Assembly (NCBI RefSeq): GCF_002095395.1
Contig: NZ_MJEI01000101.1
Location: 112,307 to 176,306 of the forward strand
DNA length: 64,000 nucleotides
Source: Williamsia sp. 1135
Lineage (GTDB): Bacteria; Actinomycetota; Actinomycetes; Mycobacteriales; Mycobacteriaceae
Reading direction: 5' to 3'
Below, piece after piece: positions 50,763-57,751 of this stretch (position 1 is the stretch's first letter; each line of letters starts with the position of its first letter). The position numbers and the translations under genes are program-made. A model generated the notes under the pieces. It made no database searches. It had not been told where the DNA came from and was given only the letters and a program-made list of their open reading frames with translations.

Positions 50763-51068
50763 GGGGTCTCCTTCTGTTGTTCGGATGTGGGTGGTCGACC
50801 GACTGGCCGACTGACGGTGCGGATGCCGCCGACGACTCCGCCCGGGGATTTGCTGCGTGGGAGAGCACTGGCCCACCGCGCGCACTCCTCGACGACGGGG
50901 CAGCGTCGACAGATATCGAGCGCACGTCCGTGCCGCGCGTCGACGGATTGATCGGGATTCGTTCTGCCCCCTGGGATCGAAGAGTCCGCCCAGGCCGATG
51001 CACTGGGCCAGCGCGAGGTCTGGGATCGGACCGAGATAGCCGGCAAGCGAGGGCACGCGGCGCATCAT
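50759..51068 (-). CDS. WhiB-like Fe-S protein split over two frames (frameshifted or +1 programmed)
   Basis: From ATG 51068 the frame reads MMRRVPSLAGYLGPIPDLAL-AQC-IGLGGLFDPRG. After a GGGGG run (50967-50971) the +1 frame continues RTNPDQSVDARHGRALDICRR and then CPVVEECARWA, GGVVGG and a stop at 50759. Joined, the four cysteines are C23-x29-C53-x2-C56-x5-C62, a WhiB-type cluster spacing. Neither frame alone has all four. The site CCC-AGG-GGG-C could be a programmed +1 slip (slippery Pro codon before rare AGG) or a one-base insertion. Joined length is about 103 aa. Start overlaps the upstream stop. Confidence 0.7.
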
Positions 51069-51271
51069 GATCCAGTCCATTCGCTGGGTCGCATTTCCGA
51101 TGTAACCCCTGCGCATGAGAGGTGGTGTCCTCGCTGACCGCACATCATCGCGCGACCACACACACTGCACTTGGGGTAGGCAGACGGTGGCTTGAAGCTG
51201 GCCACGTTGCGTGGCCGGTACGGCGGCCATTGCTTTACGGGCCGGAAGGGTGTCTCTTCGTCGTCAGCCAT
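51065..51271 (-). CDS. Small zinc-finger-like protein
   Basis: 68 aa, MADDEETPFRPVKQWPPYRP onward, with CSVC (35-38), a further Cys near 44, His-His and a Cys near 53 in MMCGQRGHHLSC. Probably a zinc-binding adaptor. It is the first gene of a tightly coupled set running to the tape measure gene; the 102-nt gap before it holds the iteron-like cluster. Confidence 0.55.
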   Translation of the reverse strand: MADDEETPFRPVKQWPPYRPRNVASFKPPSAYPKCSVCGRAMMCGQRGHHLSCAGVTSEMRPSEWTGS

Positions 51272-51295
51272 CGCAGAAACCTTGGACCTGCACGA

Positions 51296-51384
51296 ATGAC
51301 GCTAATGACAGACGAAAAGTATGACGCCATAGGCGCGTGCGTGTAGTGCGATACATATGGTGCGTCATTTGCGTCATGCGTCAT
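51296..51384. repeat. Iteron-like cluster next to the primase, candidate replication origin
   Basis: Five copies of ATGACGC or its complement GCGTCAT in 89 nt: forward at 51296 and 51321, reverse at 51362, 51371 and 51378. The last two run through the primase stop codon. The stretch between them is relatively A+T-rich (GAAAAGTATGAC, GATACATATGG). P4-type satellites and phages commonly replicate from iterons bound by their primase-helicase. Confidence 0.5.
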
Positions 51385-52765
51385 CGCTTTCGTGGGCGTC
51401 ACTCCTGACGCCGATCCCGCTTCGCCACCGTCCAGCGGCTGTGCGGTTTGTGACCGGATAGCCGTGTCTGTCGAGCGCCAGACCGAATGCTTTCTGGTTG
51501 AGTGCCTCGCTGCCATCTCTCGCGGCCCAATGGGTCCACGCTTCGAACAACTTGGCTGTTGTGGCTTTGACTGCCGGGCTGGATGTCACGCACTCCTCGG
51601 CGATAAATCGTGCGATCGCGTCGGAGTCTTGGTGATAGGCCTCAGTCGCCCGGAGAACGCTCGGTGGTTCGGCCAGGTTCTGGCGCTCGGCGTAGGACTC
51701 ATAGCCCCGTATGGCCCATAGGAGGACCGCGTCGGCGTCAGCTTGTAGTTGTTCGTCGAGGTGCTTGTCGCGTTCAGCTGGTGGAATCTCGACGTCGAAA
51801 GGGATAACTCGCAGTCGTCTCCAGATCGCGGGGTCGTCGCCGGACACCTTGGGTAGGTGATTCGTGATGAGTAGAGGCGTGTGAGACGGGGTGAACTCGA
51901 TAAAGTCTTGCCGCATGCGGCGGGCACGGATTGTGTCGCCACCGGTGAGCCGTTTCATCGTCGCTTCTGCCAGTCGGCGGTCCTTCTCCGACTCTGATAC
52001 GACGACCATCCGGGCGCCGAGGAGGTCCATTTCGCCGGTCGGGTGGGCACCCTGGCGGTGCATAAACAGATCGGGTTCGGCAGTGGTTGCGTAGTCGCCG
52101 AGAGCGTGGTTGACCGCCTTGTAGAACGTTCCCTTGCCGTTGGCGCCGGTGCCGGTCAATATCGCAAGAACGTGCTCGAGTACCAGGCCGAGCAGACCAA
52201 CGCCGACCAATCGCTGCAGGTAGTCGCGGACGTCGACGTCGGGTAATACACGTGCGAGAAACCCTGACCAGTCAGCCCCTTTGGCGTCTGAATCGTATCT
52301 GGCGGCACACACTTTCGTGATTCGGTCACTGGGGTCGTGTGGCCACATCCGCATTGTCCGGAGATTTAGCGTGCCGTTCGCGCAATTGAGCAGGTACGGA
52401 TCGCTATCGAGATCGCGGACGGTCGCAGCGAATGGCATTAAAGCTGACGCGACATCGAGCACCCCGGAGATCCCGGCCGCCGATTCGCATCTCCGGACGT
52501 CCGCATTCAGCTCTTTGTCGCCGAGCGCGTTGGCCAGGGCGTCGCGGAGGACGGTGAGGACGGCGCGGCGAGCGGTCCCGTCGTCGTCGCAGGTCCACCG
52601 TCGGCCGTCCCAGGTGTGCCAGCCGATGCCGCTGACGTGCAGCAGCTCACCGGCGAACCTGCGCGCAAGTCGGTAGGCCATTCTCACCTGGCCGCGGTGG
52701 ATGTCGTCGAGCTGGGCGTATTCCAAGTCTGCGGGCGAGGCGTCGTCGGGCAGAGACAGGGTCAT
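51374..52765 (-). CDS. P4/D5-type primase-helicase (SF3 ATPase)
   Basis: 463 aa. The D5-N like region (about 60-200) has WHTWDGRRWTCDD and NCANGTLNLRT. The SF3 helicase core has Walker A GTGANGKGT (205-213), Walker B-like MVVVSESE near 255, and the sensor motif LLITNHLPKVSGDD-AIWRR. A C-terminal winged-helix part follows (FGLALDRHGYP). The archaeal/eukaryotic-type primase domain seems absent or reduced. This is the replication protein typical of P4-like satellites and of phiRv1-type elements. ATG overlaps the upstream stop by 4 nt. Confidence 0.88.
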   Translation of the reverse strand: MTLSLPDDASPADLEYAQLDDIHRGQVRMAYRLARRFAGELLHVSGIGWHTWDGRRWTCDDDGTARRAVLTVLRDALANALGDKELNADVRRCESAAGISGVLDVASALMPFAATVRDLDSDPYLLNCANGTLNLRTMRMWPHDPSDRITKVCAARYDSDAKGADWSGFLARVLPDVDVRDYLQRLVGVGLLGLVLEHVLAILTGTGANGKGTFYKAVNHALGDYATTAEPDLFMHRQGAHPTGEMDLLGARMVVVSESEKDRRLAEATMKRLTGGDTIRARRMRQDFIEFTPSHTPLLITNHLPKVSGDDPAIWRRLRVIPFDVEIPPAERDKHLDEQLQADADAVLLWAIRGYESYAERQNLAEPPSVLRATEAYHQDSDAIARFIAEECVTSSPAVKATTAKLFEAWTHWAARDGSEALNQKAFGLALDRHGYPVTNRTAAGRWRSGIGVRSDAHESDDA

Positions 52766-53100
52766 TGCGGGATCGCGCCTCTTTCCATGAGTTCGTTGAC
52801 CAGTTCACGGCCACTGCGTTCGCGGCGGCGCCAGAGCTGCCTGGCGATGTCAACGGGGACAACGGGGCAGACGCCGGCGTCCAGGAGGTGTGTGGCGGCG
52901 TCGATCCAGCCGTCGAGGTAGGCGTCGCTGTCGTCGTCGCGGTTGTGGCGGCAGGTCCATGGATCTCGGCATGAGCAGTCCATTGCGGGCATTCGTTGCG
53001 CGGCGGCTGCGCGGCGGCGTTCGCCGCTGGGGGGTAGCGGGCGGTAGGGCGGGGCGGGTTGCAACAGCCACGGGCTGGTGGGATTCTGGGTAACGGACAT
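52762..53100 (-). CDS. Small protein upstream of the primase
   Basis: 112 aa from ATG 53100, MSVTQNPTSPWLLQPAPPYR onward. Middle part CSCRDPWTCRH could bind a metal; the C-terminal helices VVPVDIARQLWRRRERSGRE end in NELMERGAIPQ. ATGA overlap with the primase gene suggests it acts with it. No family recognised. Confidence 0.6.
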   Translation of the reverse strand: MSVTQNPTSPWLLQPAPPYRPLPPSGERRRAAAAQRMPAMDCSCRDPWTCRHNRDDDSDAYLDGWIDAATHLLDAGVCPVVPVDIARQLWRRRERSGRELVNELMERGAIPQ

Positions 53101-53120
53101 GTGATGGTGTCGGCTTTCTC

Positions 53121-53152
53121 GGTGGGGGTGCGCACTAGTGCGCACCCCCACC
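53121..53152. repeat. Perfect 32-bp palindrome
   Basis: GGTGGGGGTGCGCACT is followed directly by its exact complement AGTGCGCACCCCCACC, with no loop. On the plus strand a T-rich tail (GGTTTTTC) follows, so it could terminate plus-strand transcripts. On the minus strand, where the operon runs, it lies 20 nt before a gene and has no U-tract. Confidence 0.7.
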
Positions 53153-53207
53153 GCTTTGGTTTTTCAGCAGTTGTTTTCGGAACGGGCCTGCATGAAAACC
53201 GTCTGGA

Positions 53208-53528
53208 TCAAACCTGGTGCGCATCACCACCTTCGGGGTCCTCGGTGAGAATCACGTCGAGGCCCTTCTTTCGCGCCCAGTAGCGGAGCGCGGACAGCAT
53301 GTCGTTCGATCCGGTGTGTGCCATCGCCTCGCGTGCCCGCCGTCGTCCCTGTTTCATCCAGGCTTCGGGGAGGAGCATGACTCCGGCGGATGTGGAGGGG
53401 TCGGTTTGCTTGAACCGCTCAGCAATCAGGCCCTCGTCCACACCGAGCAGCAACGACAGAGCATCCGTCGACAGAAAGGGTTCGCCGTCGACGGTGGACG
53501 TCAAGCGAATCGGTTCACTCACCGACAT
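53208..53528 (-). CDS. Small element protein, paralogue of 50308-50604
   Basis: 106 aa from ATG 53528, which has CGGAG 5 nt upstream (ATG 53531 is the alternative). MSVSEPIRLTSTVDGEPFLS, then TDALSLLLGVDEGLIAERF; the C-terminal RRRAREAMAHTGSNDMLSAL with RYWARKKG is shared with the 50308 gene. Fold and function unknown. Confidence 0.6.
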   Translation of the reverse strand: MSVSEPIRLTSTVDGEPFLSTDALSLLLGVDEGLIAERFKQTDPSTSAGVMLLPEAWMKQGRRRAREAMAHTGSNDMLSALRYWARKKGLDVILTEDPEGGDAHQV

Positions 53529-54186
53529 CATCTCCGCTCGCGAGGTCCACCAAACTCAGTAGCAGGTGAGCGAAAGTCACAGCTTCATTGAGTTCGAACT
53601 TGTGATGGATAGGGTGGATTGGCTCGCCGGTCGTGGTGTTCCACCCTTTCCGGTCAAGCGTGATGTACGGCTCTGCAGCATCTATCGGTTGCACGAGTGC
53701 TGTTGTGAGACAAGCGAATTGGTGCTTGCCTTTGGCGACTCTACTGGCGTATCGAGGGCACGGGATCGAGAACTGTTCCGAGCTCCAAAACGACCGCGAT
53801 CGGCAGGTCGTTCCGTCGTCGAGGTCGAGATGATCGTTGCCGGGGTCCGACCAGGCTGGCCGGTTGGTGAACCACGGGTGCTCTGCGGTCCCATACGGGT
53901 CGATATCGATGACCAGGTCCTCGGGCGGGGCAAGGGTGCGGAGCTGGTGGACTGCCGCCGGTGTCTGCGGCAGGGCGTCGAGTTCAGCCCGGACCTGTTC
54001 ATCGAGCGCGGTCATTCGAGCGATTGCGTCGGTAAACGTTAGCTTGTTCAGCGCTTTGACGATTCGCTTAATGGCGTCGATCCCGAGCGCCCGCTGATAG
54101 TTGTTGTCGAGGAAGTCGTCGACCTCGTTGATCGAGAACTTGCCGGGCAGGATCGGCGCGAAGTGGGTCGGTTGCGTGCTGGTCAT
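53515..54186 (-). CDS. Hypothetical element protein
   Basis: 223 aa from ATG 54186 (TGATG overlap with the gene upstream). MTSTQPTHFAPILPGKFSIN is followed by a helical region to about 80, then a beta-rich part (PPEDLVIDIDPYG, HLDLDDGTTCRSRSFWSSEQ). No motif identifies it. In-frame sequence continuing upstream to 54576 is Arg/Pro-rich over the 54186-54422 gene and is treated as shadow. Confidence 0.55.
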   Translation of the reverse strand: MTSTQPTHFAPILPGKFSINEVDDFLDNNYQRALGIDAIKRIVKALNKLTFTDAIARMTALDEQVRAELDALPQTPAAVHQLRTLAPPEDLVIDIDPYGTAEHPWFTNRPAWSDPGNDHLDLDDGTTCRSRSFWSSEQFSIPCPRYASRVAKGKHQFACLTTALVQPIDAAEPYITLDRKGWNTTTGEPIHPIHHKFELNEAVTFAHLLLSLVDLASGDDVGE

Positions 54187-54422
54187 CACGCACCGCCGTT
54201 CCGGCGCCGAGCGCGGGTGCGCGGAGACAACCCCGACGGCCGGGTCGGCATCAAGATCGGTCCAACAATGGACCGGTGCTCGATCGCTCGCGCGTAATCC
54301 AACAGGTCGCCGAGGCACTCGGGCTGAATCGTCGCGAGCAGGTCGATTGCCGCATCGCGCTCCAGGTCGCCGAGATGCGACCGCCGGTGCTTGTCGGTGG
54401 GTCTTGTATAATGGGATGACAT
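54186..54422 (-). CDS. Hypothetical small protein
   Basis: 78 aa, MSSHYTRPTDKHRRSHLGDL onward, with a leucine-rich helical middle (AAIDLLATIQPECLGDLLDY) and basic tail. GGAGGA lies 9 nt upstream of the ATG and the stop is coupled to the next start. The 54423-54565 stretch upstream has an open frame (MISDLAPQMSETLNSA) with its own Shine-Dalgarno sequence but no separate stop. Confidence 0.5.
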   Translation of the reverse strand: MSSHYTRPTDKHRRSHLGDLERDAAIDLLATIQPECLGDLLDYARAIEHRSIVGPILMPTRPSGLSPRTRARRRNGGA

Positions 54423-54565
54423 CGTTCAGTTCCTCCATCAGGGGATTGCGGTGATCGCCCTCGGACTCTGTTGCTGCAGATCCGGGGGCATTTCTTTCGT
54501 CAACTGTGAGGCTGAGGCCCACGGTTGTTGCCGAGTTCAGAGTCTCGGACATCTGGGGTGCGAGG

Positions 54566-54757
54566 TCACTGATCATTGAGGGTCACCTCGCGCGGGCACG
54601 TCGGATCGTGGCGGAAGTACAGAAGTCGGATCGGCCCTGCCTCGCCAGCCACCCGACCCTCGGCGACATCAGGGTGCCCGAGGCAGTCGTCGCATTTGAG
54701 CCCAAACGCCACGGCGGCGGCGCCCATCTGCTCGGGGGTCATAGAGGCTTCGGTCAC
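54566..54757 (-). CDS. Hypothetical small protein with possible zinc site
   Basis: 63 aa, MTEASMTPEQMGAAAVAFGL, then KCDDCLGHPD with a later His and Cys (RHDPTCP). GTG start overlaps the excisionase stop by 4 nt (GTGA). Possibly zinc-binding; no family recognised. Confidence 0.5.
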   Translation of the reverse strand: MTEASMTPEQMGAAAVAFGLKCDDCLGHPDVAEGRVAGEAGPIRLLYFRHDPTCPREVTLNDQ

Positions 54758-54954
54758 GCCGCACCACCGCGACTGGTCACGGCCTCCTGTTCTGACAACC
54801 AGCTTTCAACTTCGCTGCGCCGATACACCACCCGACGGCCCGCACGGAATGACTTCGGGCCCTCATTCGTATGTCTCCAGTACCTCAGCGTGGCCTCCAT
54901 GAGGAACGGCCAGCGCTCCGCGACCTGCTTGGTGGAAAGAAACTCTTCTGTCAT
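54754..54954 (-). CDS. Excisionase-like helix-turn-helix protein
   Basis: 66 aa from ATG 54954, chosen because GGAGG lies 9 nt upstream; a longer start at 54990 has no such site. FLSTKQVAERWPFLMEATLR, then YWRHTNEGPKSFRAGRRVVY and RRSEVESWL: a MerR/AlpA-type wHTH. It is first in the leftward transcript and divergent from the repressor, the usual position for an excisionase or early regulator. Confidence 0.75.
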   Translation of the reverse strand: MTEEFLSTKQVAERWPFLMEATLRYWRHTNEGPKSFRAGRRVVYRRSEVESWLSEQEAVTSRGGAA

Positions 54955-54990
54955 GTCAGTGGCCTCCGTTAGATTCATTGGCTGCATCAC

Positions 54991-55007
54991 GATTCAGTGA
55001 GTGAATC
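54991..55007. promoter_or_regulatory. Operator candidate in the immunity region
   Basis: GATTCA-GTGAG-TGAATC is a perfect 6-bp dyad with a 5-bp centre, and another GATTCA half-site begins at 54972. It lies between the divergent excisionase-like and repressor genes, upstream of the repressor promoter. Confidence 0.5.
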
Positions 55008-55023
55008 ATCATCAGGTTGGCAC

Positions 55024-55053
55024 TTGTTGGTGATGCTGTCAAGCACCTACGAT
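55024..55053 (+). promoter_or_regulatory. Promoter of the repressor gene
   Basis: -35 TTGTTG (55024-55029), 18-nt spacer, -10 TACGAT (55048-55053). The GTG start at 55061 begins 7 nt after the -10 box, so the message is probably leaderless. Confidence 0.5.
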
Positions 55054-55060
55054 GTTGTGT

Positions 55061-55603
55061 GTGAATCAAACCTTCGGGGACGTCCTTCGAGAACACCGGA
55101 CGCGTATTGGTCTCAGTCAGCGCGCGTTGGCAGAGAAATTGCAGGCCCTCGGAATAGGGGTCGACCAGGCGGCGATCACGAGGATGGAAACCGGACAACG
55201 GGAGCCAAAGCTCGTGGAAGCCATGCAGATTGCCGATTTTCTTCATTTCGATATCAGTATGGTCAGCTACGGACCAGACGAGAAGATCAGCAATCAAGGT
55301 TGGCAAGAACTTGCCACTGCGACCTATTACGATGCGCGAGAAGCTGTTTCGCAATATCTTGAAGCCCTCTTCATGGCCATCGGTACCTGGGCGCCAAACG
55401 AGGATGAGGACGAGAAGACGCGCGCCGAGTTCGCTGCATACTTCCTGGAATACATCTCATCTCTGCCCGGCAGAGAAGAACAGATGGCACGAAAACCCGC
55501 GTACTGGCGATGGGATTACAACGCAGCGTTTGACGTTTCAGCGTTTCTCGATGCACTGGTGATCGGACTAGAGCCAAAGCCCTCAGATGATCCAGAAACG
55601 TAA
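55061..55603 (+). CDS. XRE-family repressor
   Basis: 180 aa from GTG 55061 (upstream ATG 55052 possible). The N-terminal helix-turn-helix (about 5-65) has FGDVLREHRTRIGLSQRALAEKL and AITRMETGQREPKLVEAMQIA. The C-terminal part is a helical, acidic domain (EALFMAIGTWAPNEDEDE) with no peptidase motif, so not a LexA/CI-type cleavable repressor. It overlaps the integrase start by 17 nt. It probably keeps the element silent. Confidence 0.82.
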   Translation: MNQTFGDVLREHRTRIGLSQRALAEKLQALGIGVDQAAITRMETGQREPKLVEAMQIADFLHFDISMVSYGPDEKISNQGWQELATATYYDAREAVSQYLEALFMAIGTWAPNEDEDEKTRAEFAAYFLEYISSLPGREEQMARKPAYWRWDYNAAFDVSAFLDALVIGLEPKPSDDPET

Positions 55604-56759
55604 CCGGCGCGCTGGCGTCGAAGACCGCTGGCTGAAGACCGACAAGAAGACCCGTACCGCGAGCTACGGAAAGGGAAACCGTTGGCGGGCAAGATATGTC
55701 GACGAGGCCGGCCAAGAGCACTCGAAGAGTTTCCGCGTCAAGGTCGACGCCCAGGCGTGGCTAGACGAAATCACTGCTTCGCACATCACCGGAAACTACG
55801 TCGACCCGAAGCGTGGATCGATCACCTTCTCGGCGTTCTACCGCGAGTGGTCTCAGCGGCAGGTGTGGGTGACGGGCACGATGACCGCGATGGACCTGGC
55901 GGCGAACGGCGTCACGTTCAGCGATCTGCCGTTGATGGAGCTGCGTCCGTCGCATGTCGAGGCGTGGGTGAAGTCGATGCAGGACAAGAAGCTGCTGCCG
56001 TCGACCATCAAGACGCGATTTAACAACGTGCGGTCAGTGCTCCGGGCTGCCGAGCGCGATCGCCTCCTGGCCCGCGACCCGGCGCAGAACGTGAAGTTGC
56101 CGCGCATCATCAAATCCGAGCACACGATGAAGATCCCGACGCCCGTCGAGGTCGGCAAGCTGATGGCAGCGTGCACCGAGCACCATGACGTGATGCGAGG
56201 GTTCGTCGCGGTGTGCGCGTTCGCCGGCCTCCGTCTCGGTGAGGCGTGCGGGCTCCGGGTCTCGGATATCAATTTCCTGCGCGGTGAGATCCGCGTCGAA
56301 CGCCAGAGTCAGCCCGGCGAGATACGGGCTCCGAAGTACGGCAGTGTCCGAACGGTCTATGTGTCGATGGAGCTGATCGCCGAGCTGGCCGAGCACGTGC
56401 GAATCCACTCCCCCGGCGACGACGCCGACCGGTGGCTGTGGAGTAACGCGAACGGTCCCTGGACAGCCAATGTCGTCGAGCCCCGATTCGGCCGATTGCG
56501 GAAGAAGAATGGCGGCGACTACAGCCTGCACGACCTCCGGCATTTCTACGCCAGTGGACTGATCGCTGATGGCTGCGACGTCGTGACCGTCCAGCGGGCG
56601 ATGGGCCACAAGGACGCGACCACGACCCTCAACACCTACTCGCACCTGTGGCCGCGGGCCGAGGACCGGACCCGCAAGGCGTCATCGAAGATGTACCTCG
56701 AATCTACTGCGGACGCACTGCGGACGGACGAGACCGGCAGTGGTTCTGACCAGGCCTAA
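55587..56759 (+). CDS. int: Tyrosine-type site-specific integrase
   Basis: 390 aa. The AP2-like arm-binding domain (about 25-75, WRARYVDEAGQEHSKSFRVK) and core-binding SAM-like domain (75-165) precede the catalytic domain. Active residues visible: Arg216 (GLRLGEA), His315 and Arg318 (HDLRHF), His341 (MGHKD) and Tyr351 (NTYSHL). The stop codon TAA overlaps the convergent methyltransferase stop (CTAA), and attR begins 2 nt later. Its last codons contain one of the 21-bp arm-type repeats. Confidence 0.95.
   Translation: MIQKRNRRAGVEDRWLKTDKKTRTASYGKGNRWRARYVDEAGQEHSKSFRVKVDAQAWLDEITASHITGNYVDPKRGSITFSAFYREWSQRQVWVTGTMTAMDLAANGVTFSDLPLMELRPSHVEAWVKSMQDKKLLPSTIKTRFNNVRSVLRAAERDRLLARDPAQNVKLPRIIKSEHTMKIPTPVEVGKLMAACTEHHDVMRGFVAVCAFAGLRLGEACGLRVSDINFLRGEIRVERQSQPGEIRAPKYGSVRTVYVSMELIAELAEHVRIHSPGDDADRWLWSNANGPWTANVVEPRFGRLRKKNGGDYSLHDLRHFYASGLIADGCDVVTVQRAMGHKDATTTLNTYSHLWPRAEDRTRKASSKMYLESTADALRTDETGSGSDQA
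56707..56727 (+). repeat. Arm-type integrase site, right end
   Basis: Exact copy of the 21-nt sequence at 41249-41269 (two CTGCGGACG words), located inside the 3' end of int, about 50 nt before the att core. Confidence 0.7.
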
Positions 56760-57721
56760 CCCGGCTTCACGCCGGTAACGATCACGTTGTAGAAGAACTT
56801 GGGCGGCACCACTTTTCGCAGGATGTTCTCATCCACCCAGGTGAGCCGCTTCCAGCCGCCGAAGGCAAACCGGGCCCAGCCCCAACCGAGTTTCTCGGGC
56901 GGCACCGCGGCTTCGAAGGTGCGAACGGGCCACCCCAGCATCGCGGCAGCGAACTCCTCGGTCGCGGTCTTGACGTTGACGGCGCCCGCCGACCGCGACA
57001 TCGTCTCGAGATCTGCGGGGTCGAACGTGTGGATGTCGACAACGGCTTCCAGTGCTGCGGCGCGAGAGGATTCATCGAGTTCTGCCTGCGGCCTGCGCCA
57101 GTCCTGCAGCGGACCGAGTTTGGTGAGGTTTGTGGTCGCGGCCCAGGTGGCGCGCGAGAGCCAGCGGGCGTAGAAATCGCCGATCGTCGACGGTTCACCC
57201 GCGAACACGAAACGGCCGCCGGGCTTGAGAACACGCAGCACCTCACGCAACGACTTCTCGACGTCGGGGATGTGGTGCAGGACCGCATGCCCGACGACGA
57301 GGTCGAAGGTGTTGTCTTCGTACGGAATCGTCTCGGCGTCGGCGACCCGGCCGTCGACGTCGAGGCCGAGGTTCTCGGCGTTGCGCAGGGCAACCTTGAC
57401 CATGCCGGGCGAGAGATCGGTGACCGACCCCTTGGCAGCGATCCCGCCCTGCATGAGATTCAATAGGAAAAAGCCTGTGCCACAACCGAGTTCCAGGGCG
57501 CGCCCATAGGGCAACGGCTGGTCACCGGCGACCGCGTCGAATCGGCCGCGAGCGTAATCGATGCAGCGTTCGTCGTAGCTGATCGACCACTTGTCGTCGT
57601 AGGTCTCCGCTTCCCAGTCGTGGTAGAGCACCTGGGCGAGCTTGGTGTCCTTGAGCGCGGCCTGCACCTCATCGGCACTCGCGTGCGGGTTGGGAGCGGG
57701 ATCGCTGGGAGACGAAGTCAT
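56756..57721 (-). CDS. SAM-dependent methyltransferase (Rv3038c-like), 3' end supplied by the element
   Basis: 321 aa class I methyltransferase: ALELGCGTGFFLLNLMQGG (motif I), VTDLSPGMVKVALRNAENLG, LVVGHAVLHHIPD and LKPGGRFVFAGEP. Substrate unknown; the syntenic mycobacterial gene follows the methylglucose-lipopolysaccharide cluster. The integration site is in the C-terminal codons: the native ending preserved at attL reads VTGTKPN, while the present one reads VTGVKPG, so the protein survives with two changed residues. Confidence 0.85.
   Translation of the reverse strand: MTSSPSDPAPNPHASADEVQAALKDTKLAQVLYHDWEAETYDDKWSISYDERCIDYARGRFDAVAGDQPLPYGRALELGCGTGFFLLNLMQGGIAAKGSVTDLSPGMVKVALRNAENLGLDVDGRVADAETIPYEDNTFDLVVGHAVLHHIPDVEKSLREVLRVLKPGGRFVFAGEPSTIGDFYARWLSRATWAATTNLTKLGPLQDWRRPQAELDESSRAAALEAVVDIHTFDPADLETMSRSAGAVNVKTATEEFAAAMLGWPVRTFEAAVPPEKLGWGWARFAFGGWKRLTWVDENILRKVVPPKFFYNVIVTGVKPG
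56762..56797. other. attR of the integrated element
   Basis: Matches attL at 33 of 36 positions; positions 56778-56797 are identical to 41125-41144. It lies in the last codons of the methyltransferase gene and keeps that reading frame intact, ending VTGVKPG then TAG. Confidence 0.85.
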
Positions 57722-57751
57722 GGGTCTACAACCACTTTCCGTAGAGGGAGG

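Larger units (their letters stand above)
41109..56797. mobile_element. Integrated satellite-like/prophage element of about 15.65 kb
   Basis: It is bounded by attL and attR, with integrase at the right end transcribed into attR. The contents in order from the right are integrase, XRE repressor, excisionase-like gene, small genes, primase-helicase, Zn-finger and WhiB-like genes, small HTH genes, tape measure protein, HTH gene, coiled-coil protein, small-terminase-like gene and a zinc-ribbon membrane protein. No portal, capsid, large terminase, protease, tail tube or lysis gene is seen. Most frames are open and many are translationally coupled, which argues against general decay. Confidence 0.85.

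Noticed and set aside
54187..54576. In-frame extension of the 53515-54186 gene to a 353-aa protein
   Set aside because: Over 54187-54422 it reads as Arg/Pro-rich shadow of a better frame that has its own Shine-Dalgarno site and TGATG coupling. A frameshifted fusion cannot be fully excluded.
41109..56797. Complete, self-sufficient prophage
   Set aside because: Too short, and no capsid, portal, large terminase, tail tube or lysis gene could be found.
56762..56797. tRNA gene as integration target
   Set aside because: The duplicated sequence is the end of a protein-coding gene; no cloverleaf can be drawn.
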